A stretch of DNA of 64,000 nucleotides from Colocasia esculenta (Eukaryota; Streptophyta; Magnoliopsida; Alismatales; Araceae), in assembly GCA_014218235.1 (NCBI GenBank), contig CM024758.1:69946206-70010205 (forward strand). Direction: 5' to 3'. A program made the translations under genes and the position numbers. The notes below the pieces were generated by a model, which ran no database searches, was not told the DNA's origin, and saw only the letters and a list, made by a program, of their open reading frames with translations. Positions 23,441-34,485 of this stretch are shown piece after piece. How positions within the stretch are numbered: the stretch's first letter is position 1; the number at the start of each line of letters is the position of its first letter.

Positions 23441-24230
23441 CTATTTCCACATTTTCCACTTGGGGGCCCCTAGCTTGGGCAGGAGAATGGTCCTGTTGTA
23501 TAAATTGATTTTGAATTTGTGGTGCTGGAATGTTCTGGACAAAGTTTGTTGTGTGTTTGATGGTGGAGGTGCATGTGGTATGTACCCCTGGATTTGATGG
23601 TTTTGTTGGTTCAGATAAAATCCATGAGGGTTGTTCCTTGGTTGGTTGTTATAGTTTGACTTGGTAACTGACCCATTCCCTCCTACACACATCAGCAATC
23701 TGAGACTCTATCCTATCCAATTTTGTTGAATATTTTGGTTCTGATTTTGATATTGATTCTGTTGTTCTTGCATAGTTTGGCAAAGAGTCATCATCATGTT
23801 TTGAAGTTGATTCATTTTATCTTCCCATTGGGCTGAGAAGATGGTGGTTGATTGTATGAAGGTTGCTGAAATTGGTATGAGCAAATTGATTGAAGTTTTG
23901 ATTTTCTTGGATTGTTGAAATCTGGAATAAGAAGATTGGTCAAATCTCGGATTCTGATTGGGATAGGGTTGACCGTACATGAATTGTTTGAAAGCAGTTG
24001 AGAAATTTGTTTTGATTGATTTTCCAAGAAAGTTCGAGTGGTTTCTCCAACCAGGATTGTATGTGGTAGAATATGGATCATAGGAAGGTTTGTAGAAACC
24101 TTGGACAGCTTGATTTGTTCTTGGTAGGCCATGATATGAAAGAATCTCTCAATCTCTGCGATAGGTTGAGCCAAATCTAAGTTGAATGATCGTCTACCAA
24201 GCATACACAATGGAAAAGCCCTCTATTTAT
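23441..24230 (-). pseudogene. Athila gag remnant (C-terminal part, frameshifted)
   Basis: On the minus strand the frame near 24050-24080 reads YDPYSTTYNPGWRNHSNFLG, the hallmark Asn-Pro-Gly-Trp-Arg-Asn-His segment of Athila gag. It is followed in another frame by MYGQPYPNQNPRFDQSSYSR and a glutamine/asparagine-rich coiled stretch (QNMMMTLCQTMQEQQNQYQN, 23708-23980). A further fragment at 23441-23698 is rich in Asn, Gln and Pro. At least two frameshifts divide these pieces. The capsid part upstream is missing. The frame ends near 24230, where AT-rich leader begins. Confidence 0.8.
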
Positions 24231-24910
24231 GATTTTTGAATTTTTAAGATTTTTATTGATTTTTGATGAATTTTTAAACAAACACAAACAAACAAACACT
24301 TTCAAATTAAATTAACCTACCACTAAGTGTCCTTGGACTTATGTTATTTTTCTCAAAATCAGATTTATGCTTGCTTAAGTCCAATCTAACTCTTCTTGTA
24401 CTGGCCAGGTAAGAGGTGGAGTAGAGGGAGGCCCCCCTTGCTTTCGCAAGGACCCAATTAAATAACCTCTAGCTCACTTAAGCGTAAGCTTTTTAACCTC
24501 TAATCCTAGACACAGACTAAAGAGAAGTTTTGAATTCAAGAAAGGATAAATCAATGATGAACCCTAGGGCCAAGTCTACGAGTTTTTTATTGAAGTTTAG
24601 GACAATGCAAGATGTGAATTTTTTTGTGATTTTTGGGCAAAGAAAGGGTGATGAAATCCCTCACTTATCTTTTTATCTAATGGGTGAAGCCCTTTAGAGT
24701 CCCATTTTCAATATGATGCACAGATCAATTTTAAACAAACGAATTTTCTAATGCTAAGACTAATGCATGAAATGATCGATGGAATCCTTATAACCTTTCC
24801 CCACACTCTTCAATGCAAGAAATGAATTCAAATGACAATTAAGATGATGAGTCCTAAAACATGAGATTCTAATCTTAGAGATGAAATTTTTTATTTACAA
24901 ACAAACGGCT
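24231..24910 (-). other. Athila leader, left of the nested element
   Basis: AT-rich with no open frame of interest. It continues on the other side of the nested element at 31453. Confidence 0.5.
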
Positions 24911-26283
24911 TGTTAGGATCGGATATTCGGTTATGGCAAAGCTAGAAGGGGGGGTTGAATAGATTTGCAGCGGAAACTTAAGCAATATGAAAATTACTTC
25001 GGATTAAAAGATCTACTCAATTAAAACCCCTTGATCTGATGCAATGTGTGTGAGCAAACTAACAGTTAGTGTGTAGACGAAATCCCTATGCATGCATCTA
25101 GCGCAATACAGTGCAAACCATAAGTCAAACCACAGTGCACAAGGGATTTTTTAGGTGGTTCGGAGATCACACCACGTGACTCCTACGTCCACCCCCCACA
25201 CAGTGAGGACACACTACTCAAGAACTGAGTACAACACACACACGAGCACACCGGCTCAACCACACACACACACGCTAGATCAAGTCCACAAAAGATCAGA
25301 TCCTCTAGCCTTGATCTGACCAACACACCACACACACGTTGTCTGATGCAAACACGCAATCAGAACAACAATCCACACTTCCACAACATCCACGTACTGA
25401 TCTCAAATCAGTGCACACACACAGATATATGAAAGTAGTGAAAGGAGAAGAGTTTTGAGATGAAGAATCAAATCCCGATGTAGATCTCTTCTCGTTGGTC
25501 GTCCAGAAGACTCCAAGCTTCGTCTTGACAAGTATCAGTTGATGGAGAAGCTTGAACCACGGACGAACCGGCTTCAACTCCGCTTGGAAGGTTGTTCTTC
25601 TTTGTTCTGGGCAGAGAGATGAAGCAGGGCAGCAGGAAGAAAGCCTTGATCTTGACCTTTGCTTAGGGTTTTGGTATGGTGGCTCCTTGCTGCGAAAATA
25701 GCCTCATATGATCCATATATGGTGTCCAAGCATAGAGAGTCGTGCTAAAAGGAAACACCAAAATATAGATCATATCCTGGCCATTAGATCTTCCCAAAAC
25801 TCCGTCTGTCGACAGCCGACTTGCTGCTGTCGACAGATGCTGACAGGTTTGCAAGAACCGGAAGACTGGGCTTTCTGGAAATAGATTTCTGAGTGTATCT
25901 GTCGACAGGCGAAAATCATCTGTCGACAGATGCATCAGATGCACTATTCATCTGTTGACAGATGCACTGTCATCTGTTGACAGGTGCACTATTTCAGCAA
26001 CTTGTCTTGTTCTTTTGCACTTGGATTTTGGGCTTTGTCTTGCATGGAATCTCACCTACATTAAAAGACATAATTAGTGAGATATAATGAACATATAAAA
26101 CATGTGTTTCATTTGCATCCAATTGTCATTCTCATCATGTTTCACACATTCATAACACATCAATTTTGTCTTGTTCATGAAATGTTCATCATCAAAAACA
26201 AACATACCATTTGTGAACATTTCACATAACATCAATTAGTATTGCTCATCATCAAAAATTTAAGCACTTGTTGTAACCCAACA
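24911..26283 (-). repeat. Left (3') LTR of the nested element
   Basis: About 1373 bp from TGTTAGG to CCCAACA. A TATA-like CCATATATGG lies near 25710-25720. A cluster of CTGTCGACAG and CTGTTGACAG palindromes (25803-25985) lies just upstream on the minus strand. AC-repeats lie near 25260. Confidence 0.88.
25803..25985. repeat. CTGTCGACAG palindrome cluster (left LTR)
   Basis: Perfect 10-bp palindromes CTGTCGACAG and one-mismatch forms (CTGTTGACAG) occur six or more times in 180 bp, often followed by ATGCA. The identical cluster in the right LTR is at about 30950-31128. Confidence 0.9.
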
Positions 26284-28429
26284 TTCTCCAATTTTTGATG
26301 ATGACAAAAATTTCAATTTATGCACAATTGATGTTTCTCCCCCTTTTGGCAACATTCAAAAAGATAATGGGTGCACACAAGTAAAAGAATGAAGCAAAGA
26401 ATTGTGTGACCACATAACTGAATTGTGAAAGAATTGAGTGGGGAATGAGTGTTCAAATGAGATTGCAAGGTTGAGAATAGGTTGATACCCACACACAAAA
26501 CATGTACATAAACATGAAGTAATAGTTACAGCCTTCTACAATGGTTAAGAGATAATACTCCGGGAATCTCAAGTTATAGCATTTAGAATACATCGTTCAA
26601 AAACACATGAAAATGAGATAACCCTTTTGAATAAAACCATTGAAGAAAATCATATACCTTAGTGGGTGATGTTCAGTTGGTAAATGAAGGCAATGTCTAC
26701 ATGAACAATTGACAATAGACAACCTATTGCCCTTGATTTAAATCTTGGAGGCTCCACTCTATTTCTAGCATTTGAACAATTTAAGTGGTAATTAGGATCA
26801 CTTTTACCTTTTGACGTGAAGGTAGACATTTGGGATGCCCGTACCCCCAGTTACTCAGTGTGAGTGACCATCATACCATTATGCAGAGATAATGAAAGGA
26901 CTTTTTGACGCGAAGACAGACATTTGTGATGCCCGTGTCCCCGGTTACTCAGTGATACTCATCATTGCTCTGCCTTTGTCCCAATTCACATATTTGTTTT
27001 TTTTTTTTAATTTTTGACTTTAGAAATAGGTAGCTTTTCTCTTTTTTTTTTTAAGTTGGAAAATCAAGTTCAAAAGGTTTATTAAGGTCAAAGGCCAATG
27101 CAAAGACATTAAGTTCAAAAACCTTCTTACTTGTCAATCCATATAGGAACATGATCATCCACAAGGGAGTTATTCAAGTGAGTTAGGTTAAAATCATTAG
27201 ATTTGTTCAATGTTTTCTAGATGATACAACCTAGACTCAATCTCAAAATATATTTCAAAATCATTGTGATTAACCATATGACTTTGATACTATGTGAGGA
27301 TGAAAGGTTATAATGAATATTTATACCCAATTCTCCCCTTGCATCAATGATATGAACATACTCATGAAGAAATTATGAAGAAGGATGAAGAATTTACAGA
27401 AAATGTGTATCTGTCGACAGCAAGGGAGTGTCTGTCGACAGATGCACTCAGACAGAGCAGTTGGGGTTCTGGGAAATCAGGAATTGAGTAAAGCTGTCGA
27501 CAGAAGGATTTTTGTCTGTCGACAGAAGCACACAGAGTCCAATTTCTTGGTTCTGTGAGGCCATATCTGTCGACAGGCTGTTTGGGGCTGTCGACAGGGG
27601 CTTTGAAACTTCAGCTTTAAGGCTTTGAATTGAGAGTGATTTGAACCATAAGATTGAGGGATAAGTACACATTGAATATGAAGGGTATCCCTTATGAATT
27701 TCACTCACCTAGCCTTAAACTTACTCCCCCATAATGTGTGCATGTGATGAGATAACATTCAAGCAATTCAATCATGATTTAGACATTCATCACAAGCAGT
27801 TGCACAAAATTCATGAGCATTCATGAGCATTTTCAAACTTACTCCCCCATAACATATGCATAGAAAATGTATCAAGCAATTCACACGTTATTAAGCACAC
27901 AACTAGCCTTATGTATTACATGACTTTTGGTACTTGGCGGAGTATTTTACTCACGCATAATGATAGTTTCCAAACAAGCATAACTTGTTTTTCCACATGT
28001 CATCATTTGATACCAAGAGAGTCATGTGCACAGTTATGCAAGCAAGATGGCATGATTCCAATTGCTAAGAGGCATTGTCATGTGGGGTAGCATTAAGGCA
28101 CATTTTGCATTGCTCAGATAAAGGTAAGAATCCATTTCAATTTCAGCAGTTCAAATATGAAGTGATAAGGAGATTTTACCTGAACAGTCTTCAATCATAG
28201 TAAAAAAAAGTTACCTTTGTTCTCCATCATTTCTTGCCTTGCACAGCCAATGTCATGAATCCATTTCTAATTTTTGGCTGCAAGACATCTCAGCTTGCTG
28301 ATCAAGCTTGTTTTGGGACCCACACTTGCTTGGGTCCTGCAACGACATTAATGTTAGGATATAACAAAGATTTCAAAATCCAAAGTGATTTGATTTTTGG
28401 ATTTCTGTTGTTTTGTGCAGTTTTCCTGT
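26284..28429 (-). other. Non-coding 3' interior of the nested element, with a direct repeat and two polypurine tracts
   Basis: No gene is supported. Polypurine tracts lie at 26284-26295 and 26336-26347 (AAAAGGGGGAGA on the minus strand). A segment containing GACATTTG-GATGCCCGT and GTTACTCAGTG occurs twice in tandem (about 26817-26880 and 26902-26965). CTGTCGACAG palindromes recur at 27408-27600. Confidence 0.6.
27408..27600. repeat. CTGTCGACAG palindrome cluster (internal)
   Basis: Six copies of CTGTCGACAG or TCTGTCGACAG in under 200 bp lie well outside the LTRs, in the 3' interior. It may be a fragment of an ancestral U3. Confidence 0.85.
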
Positions 28430-29824
28430 TCATAGATACATGAAATTTCTGATCTTTATGAACATGTTTATCCTTGTGTGTATGAACACATGGATTATTA
28501 TGGAGCTTGAAGCATGCACAACATCATGATTTTTATGAGAGTGTTGATTTTTCTTCCAGCAGAATTTAGCAAGATGACCAAGTTTATTGCATTTGTAGCA
28601 AACAGGTTGAGCATTTACCTGGAGCTTACCATAGTGTGATTGCATTTGCTGGAATCTCTGAGATCCTTTAGAGTACCTTTGATCACCCTGGGTTGAGAAG
28701 AAGGAGGTGGTACCCTTTGGTATCTCTTGGCATGATGTGGAGTTGGAGATTGCCTTGAAGCTTTTTGAGCTGTTGGAGGAGTTGAAACATTGTACAATCC
28801 TGCTTTCTTTTTCACTTCCTTTTTCGGATTTTCAGTTGTAACACATTCCTTTAATTGCTGCCTTTTTGTTCAAATTTTTATTTTGTTTTTGAACATTTTT
28901 CTTATTTTTCACAGAAGCAAGACTTGTGTTTTTCAATTCATTTTGAATCTTCTGTTTTTCAGCTTTTAATGCAACAACTTCTTTTTCTGAAGTCTGAAGC
29001 TTGTTTAGCATGACATCCAAACCATTTTTCATTTTGTTCTTTTCATTTTCAAATTGAGCAATTTGTTGTTCCAGATCAACAATTTTATTCTTAGAATTGT
29101 TCCATTCATCATTTAATGGTCTGTCATGATACATGCATTCAATCTTCTTTTTCAGATGATTATTTTCCTCAATCAATTGGTTGCATTTCTCTTTTATTTG
29201 ATGATCATGAGCCATGTTGGAGATTGTTTGATCAATTGATCATTATCAAATTTGAGATTTTCATTATGATCAATCAATTTTTCATTTTGATTTTTCAAAT
29301 CAGAATTTTCAGATTCCACATGATCATGATCTTCTTTCAACTTAGAAAACTTGATTTCATAGTTTTTGACTTCCTTTTCCAATTTTTCATTCTCCATTTT
29401 CAATGTTTCATTTTCTTCATAGAATGCTTGAGCATTATCAATTATCATTTCATTCTTTTCCAGATTTTCTTTTAGCTTCTTGTTTTGATGTTTAATAGTT
29501 TAAATTGTTTGCACATGTGCTCATAGCATTCTATCAATTCATCATAAGATATCATTCTCTGAATCAGAATTGGATATTGATGCATCAAATGGGTCTGAAT
29601 TGGATTTACCTGATTCTTGAGAATTTCTTGACATCTTTGACATATGTGATCCTCTAGAGTCGTCTGAACGAGAAGACCTCTTGAGCTTCCATGAGCCATG
29701 TAGCATTTTTCATTGATTTCCTTCCAGACTTGCATGTTTTCATAGAGGAGACCTGCATTTTATGAACCTTGTCATCAAACTCAATAATCATTGGTCTACT
29801 TATGATACTCGAGAACTCAGACAT
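28430..29824 (-). pseudogene. SIRE-like gag with coiled coil and CCHC knuckle (frameshifted)
   Basis: A candidate ATG at 29822-29824 (minus strand) begins MSEFSSIISRPMIIEFDDKV. Frameshifts lead into a long lysine/glutamate-rich coiled coil (about 28832-29448, with heptads such as LKMENEKLEKEVKNYEIKF and VVALKAEKQKIQNELKN). A nucleocapsid knuckle C-x2-C-x4-H-x4-C (CYKCNKLGHLAKFC) follows at 28430-28645. This is the nucleocapsid half of a SIRE/Maximus gag. I see no recognisable capsid domain between the N-terminus and the coiled coil. Gag would package the RNA. The frameshifts may be real or homopolymer errors in the assembly. Confidence 0.8.
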
Positions 29825-29891
29825 ATTTCTGAGTATGTAGTAGATAAATAAACCAACCACGAAGTGATCAGATCAGTTCAGAATCAATATA

Positions 29892-30050
29892 AACCCGATC
29901 AGAGCAATTAAGCACACATAAACAGATATGCCAAATCACAATCGATGAACAAAAACCTGCTCTGATACCAATTGTTAGAATCAGAGCAAAGTGCACAAAA
30001 ATAGATCTGCCAAATCAGTACGATAAACAAAGAACCTCTCTGATACCAAT
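29892..30050 (-). repeat. Tandemly duplicated primer-site segment (2 x about 78 bp)
   Basis: Two units of the type AGAGCA-x-GCACA...ATGCCAAATC...CTCTGATACCAATTGTTAG lie in tandem. Both carry an initiator-Met primer site (29959-29970 and 30038-30048) followed by ATTGTTAG, the LTR end. Only the right unit adjoins the actual LTR. Confidence 0.85.
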
Positions 30051-31447
30051 TGTTAGGATCGGATATTCGGTTATGGCAAAGCTAGAAGGGGGGGTTGAAT
30101 AGATTTGCAGCGGAAACTTAAGCAATATGAAAATACTTCGGATTAAAAGATCTACTCAATTAAAACCCCTTTGATCTGATGCAATGTGTGTGAGCAAACT
30201 AACAGTTAGTGTGTAGACGAAATCCCTATGCATGCATCTAGCGCAATACAGTGCAAACCATAAGTCAAACCACAGTGCACAAGGGATTTTTTAGGTGGTT
30301 CGGAGATCACACCACGTGACTCCTACGTCCACCCCCCCACAGTGAGGACACACTACTCAAGAACTGAGTACAACACACACACGAGCACACCGGCTCAACC
30401 ACACACACACACGCTAGATCAAGTCCACAAAAGATCAGATCCTCTAGCCTTGATCTGACCAACACACCACACACACGTTGTCTGATGCAAACACGCAATC
30501 AGAACAACAATCCACACTTCCACAACATCCACGTACTGATCTCAAATCAGTGCACACACACAGATATATGAAAGTAGTGAAAGGAGAAGAGTTTTGAGAT
30601 GAAGAATCAAATCCCGATGTAGATCTCTTCTCGTTGGTCGTCCAGAAGACTCCAAGCTTCGTCTTGACAAGTATCAGTTGATGGAGAAGCTTGAACCACG
30701 GACGAACCGGCTTCAACTCCGCTTGGAAGGTTGTTCTTCTTTGTTCTGGGCAGAGAGATGAAGCAGGGCAGCAGGAAGAAAGCCTTGATCTTGACCTTTG
30801 CTTAGGGTTTTGGTATGGTGGCTCCTTGCTGCGAAAATAGCCTCATATGATCCATATATAGTGGTGTCCAAGCATAGAGAGTCGTGCTAAAAGGAAACAC
30901 CAAAATATAGATCATATCCTGGCCATTAGATCTTCCCAAAACTCCGTCTGTCGACAGCCGACTTGCTGCTGTCGACAGATGCTGACAGGTTTGCAAGAAC
31001 CGGAAGACTGGGCTTTCTGGAAATAGATTTCTGAGTGTATCTGTCGACAGGCGAAAATCATCTGTCGACAGATGCATCAGATGCACTATTCATCTGTTGA
31101 CAGATGCACTGTCATCTGTTGACAGGTGCACTATTTCAGCAACTTGTCTTGTTCTTTTGCACTTGGATTTTGGGCTTTGTCTTGCATGGAATCTCACCTA
31201 CATTAAAAGACATAATTAGTGAGATATAATGAACATATAAAACATGTGTTTCATTTGCATCCAATTGTCATTCTCATCATGTTTCACACATTCATAACAC
31301 AACAATTTTGTCTTGTTCATGAAATGTTCATCATCAAAAACAAACATACCATTTGTGAACATTTCACATATCAATTAGTATTGCTCATCATCAAAAACAT
31401 TTAAGCACTTGTTGTAACCCAACATTCTCCAATATGAGAACCCAACA
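30051..31447 (-). repeat. Right (5') LTR of the nested element
   Basis: This matches the left LTR almost base for base up to 31424. It then has a further 23 bases that end again in AACCCAACA at 31447. A TATA-like CTATATATGG is at about 30852-30862 and the CTGTCGACAG cluster at 30950-31128. The second end gives a near-matching target duplication, so 31447 is the preferred boundary. Confidence 0.85.
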
Positions 31448-31876
31448 TGGCTAAATGAAGAACGATTTGAGAAATGTTTTTAGATTTTAGAAGTTGTTTT
31501 AATTTTTATTTGATTTGTAAACTGAATGAAAATGAAATTTAACTAAGAAAATATGACATGAACATAGACTAATTCCAAACCAATCAAGACCAACCGAGCC
31601 AAGTATTACTGCAACGTGAATGAAATCTCTGTACTGCACAGAGAATACATCAAGCCTCACTACAAAGTTCACATCACACTCTTTCTTTCTAAATCAGAAT
31701 TAAAAGCATTAAAAAAAATTTTCAGCAAGCTCTCCTCCTCCAATGGGCCTCAAATGCCAAGCCCAAATCTTCAAGTCCCTCTTTTTGCAAATCTGAAATG
31801 AAAACCCACTCACATCAATGAAGGCCCAATGTAAATGAAATCAAATTAAAGCAAATCAAAATCAAACTCTAATGCC
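31448..31876 (-). other. Athila leader, right of the nested element
   Basis: AT-rich leader between the nested insertion and the Athila primer site. No gene is supported. Confidence 0.55.
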
Positions 31877-31894
31877 TCCCCGGCAACGGCGCCA
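31877..31894 (-). promoter_or_regulatory. Primer-binding site, tRNA-Asp type
   Basis: On the minus strand TGGCGCCGTTGCCGGGGA, the site typical of Athila-lineage elements. It lies three bases from the LTR end at 31898. Confidence 0.92.
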
Positions 31895-31897
31895 AGA

Positions 31898-34480
31898 TGA
31901 TACGCGCGACATTGTTGATTGTGCATTTCCGTTGTCTAGAGTTCTTCATACAAGTCAACACGCGCACTTCCTCTAAACTGTCTCACAGAATAAAATAGTA
32001 AAAGGAACTAGCACAATGGTGAGAACAGGTCATATCCACGGAGAGGCAGAATAAAGCATGGATTAAACTACTTTGACTTGAAACCATTCACATTTTCACC
32101 AAAATAATATTGCAATTAATTCTATAAATTTCATCAATCAAATTCCTCACATCCAACATGTCAAGCTCAATGGAAAAACAAGTAGAATTGAAATTAGCGA
32201 ATCTCAACAGAAAATTATCGAGCCAATGTACCCCTAAAGCTTAGGGGATGAACAGTCACAACTCTCCACGACACCGGATCATTACTCACAGCTCAAGAAT
32301 TAAACAGAGAATAAGAATAGAAATGAAAAATTGCAAACTCAAATTTCTACTGTTATTACTGAAGAACATAGATCAAAATAATACCAAGAAGAAATTAGAA
32401 CTCAATCAAAGATTTATATGAAGAATAACATGAACTAAAATTCAAATCACAATTCCCTGCAACACACTAGATCGATCTCTCTACAATCGAACCTCCCAGT
32501 AGCCCAACAATCTGAAATCAAAACTCCCCAAATCCCCTAAAATTACCGAACCAGAGGAGATGCTAAACAACCAGAAGAGATGAAGAGAAAAAAACTCAAA
32601 AACCTGAACCCCGGAATCTCTCACACAGCATAGAAAAATAGAAGAACAAAACCTTAAAAATTCCAATCAAACATCTGGATCTCATCCCCTCACAGCAGCA
32701 TCTTACAGAAAATGGAAAGAAACTAAGAACCTGAAAAATCTAACTCTCAATTCTCTGAACTTTGGAATAACAGGAAAACTAAAATTTACTAAAAAAAAGA
32801 GAAAATCAAACCAACCAAAATCTGAACCAACCTCCCTCCACTGCAATCGAACCAGAACAAGAACAAGATAAATTTCAAAACAAATTCTAAAGCCCAACCT
32901 CACAGCAAGAACAATAGAAAAGAAATTTCTTACTCCCGGAGTCTCTCAACCCTCACATGCTCTGCTCTACTGCTTAAACAGGAATGCAGAAGCAACAATG
33001 GCAGAACAAACTAATCTCAGAGTCTCACTGGCGAAGAAAGGAAATTGCAAAGGAATTAACTAGAAATCCAACCCTGCTATGAACTGGAAGAACAAGATAG
33101 AACAACTTAAAATTTTCCTAAAACTCGAACCAGAGCAGCCCCTCTGCAAATCCTCACACTCTGCAGAAAAGAAAATTACAGAGGAAAAACTGGAAAAATA
33201 AATCCCTAAAACAAAGTCTAACCCCCCCCCACTGCTCTGCTCTCCGAAACGAAAATTACAGGAAATGGGAAACTGAAAATTCTAAAAAATTTCTAACCAG
33301 CCCCCTGCACTGAGGACCTTGGGTCCTTTTATAGGCCTCATGGCTTTCTTCTTCCCGCCTTCCTAGGATCGCCGGCTTCAACACACCAGGATCGCCACCT
33401 CATCTGCACAAGCTCCATCGCGGCCCACCTCAGCAGCTCAACCTGGATCGCCACATCAGCTCGCCCAGCCGCGCAGCATCTGGCCGCTCCGCTCCGCACA
33501 GGGTCTGCACACAATAGCTTCCCGCCAAATCGCCGGATGCACAGTAGCGCCATCACACGGAATCTGGCCAGCACCGCCTCATCCATCACCAAACCGCCAT
33601 GGCCACCTCATGCCTTCACAGCACACCCGGCCACACATGCACACCACGCACGGCCGCTTCGCACACCTGGGCGCTGTGCACAGCGTCAGCCCTGCTCTGC
33701 TTCCAGCTTGCCTGGTCTGCACAAGCACAAGCCCTGGCCGCTTCCAGGTCCAGCCGCGCCGCACAGCACCCCTGTTGGCCGCCCAAAACCCCAGCGCCAT
33801 TGGCCGCACCATCTGGCCGCACACATACCTCTTGCATGCCACCCAGTCCAGCCATTCGCCGCACCTTCCTGGGCGCCATCGCCCGCCAGGCCACCAGCCA
33901 CTTCAGCCGTTGCAGCTTCGGCAGATCAGGGCACCGCCGTGCCTCTCCAGCAGCCATCGTACGGCCCATCTCCTTCCGGCCCAGATGCCAGCGCCAAGAC
34001 ATCGCCTCCTTCTTCTGGGCGCCTCTAGATGGTTCTAGGAAGAACCCAGTTTCCCGTGAATCCTCTTTAATCTGTTTGGAAGAAAATAAAACAAATTTTA
34101 AATGGAGTGTGTGTGGGGTATGTGGCATGATGGTAGTGGTGGGGTAGAAGTGTTAGCTTATTTATGGGATTGAATGAGGTATGTATAAAATTTTATTTAT
34201 TAACAAACTAAAATCTAATTAAGAGAATATTTACAAAAACAAAATTTATTTACAAAATATCTTTTATTTTTCATAGTGGACCTAATTAGTCAATGTATGA
34301 TTTATTGAATGAAAAAATCTAATCATGTGTATTCTAACCCAACAATTTAACTAAAGTGTTCAAAATTTTTTATTTTTAGATGACATGAAAATTAAAATCA
34401 AATTGTACGTTATTTATGGAAAATTAATGTCAACATCAACTACATGTATGAAATTTAACCCTAAAATTTAGTAATTATCA
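31898..34480 (-). repeat. Right (5') LTR of the Athila-type element
   Basis: About 2583 bp, TGATAC...TTATCA, near-identical to 19047-21607. The TATA box is at 33325-33334 and the GC-rich upstream block at about 33350-34040. Small indels relative to the left LTR are concentrated in A and T runs. Confidence 0.92.
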
Positions 34481-34485
34481 TACAC
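34481..34485. repeat. Target-site duplication TACAC, right copy
   Basis: TACAC immediately follows TTATCA and matches 19042-19046. Confidence 0.9.

Larger units (their letters stand above)
24911..31447 (-). mobile_element. Nested gag-only copia derivative (TR-GAG-like), about 6.5 kb
   Basis: Two near-identical LTRs (24911-26283 and 30051-31424 or 31447) start TGTTAGGATCGG on the plus strand and end CCCAACA. An initiator-Met primer site abuts the right LTR and a polypurine tract abuts the left one, so it reads on the minus strand. Inside there is only a gag-like gene. No protease, integrase, RT or RNase H motif is seen in the 3.8-kb interior. This fits the terminal-repeat-with-gag class of non-autonomous elements, related to SIRE/Maximus by its coiled-coil gag, its double polypurine tract and the GGGGGGGTTGAATAG signature. 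If the right LTR ends at 31447, the flanks CGGCT (24906-24910) and TGGCT (31448-31452) match at four of five bases. Confidence 0.85.
19047..34480 (-). mobile_element. Athila-type Ty3/gypsy element, complete ends, internally deleted, TSD TACAC
   Basis: This is a 15.4-kb minus-strand insertion with two near-identical LTRs (19047-21607 and 31898-34480). Both start TGATAC and end TTATCA, and TACAC flanks each side. The primer site next to the right LTR matches tRNA-Asp (TGGCGCCGTTGCCGGGGA), as in Athila elements. A polypurine tract abuts the left LTR. Of the coding part only a gag C-terminal remnant, the first part of RT and the integrase tail survive. Protease, the rest of RT, RNase H and most of integrase are deleted. 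A second element (24911-31447) is nested in its 5' leader. Close LTR similarity suggests a recent insertion, so the deletions probably predate transposition. It would then be a non-autonomous copy. Confidence 0.92.
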
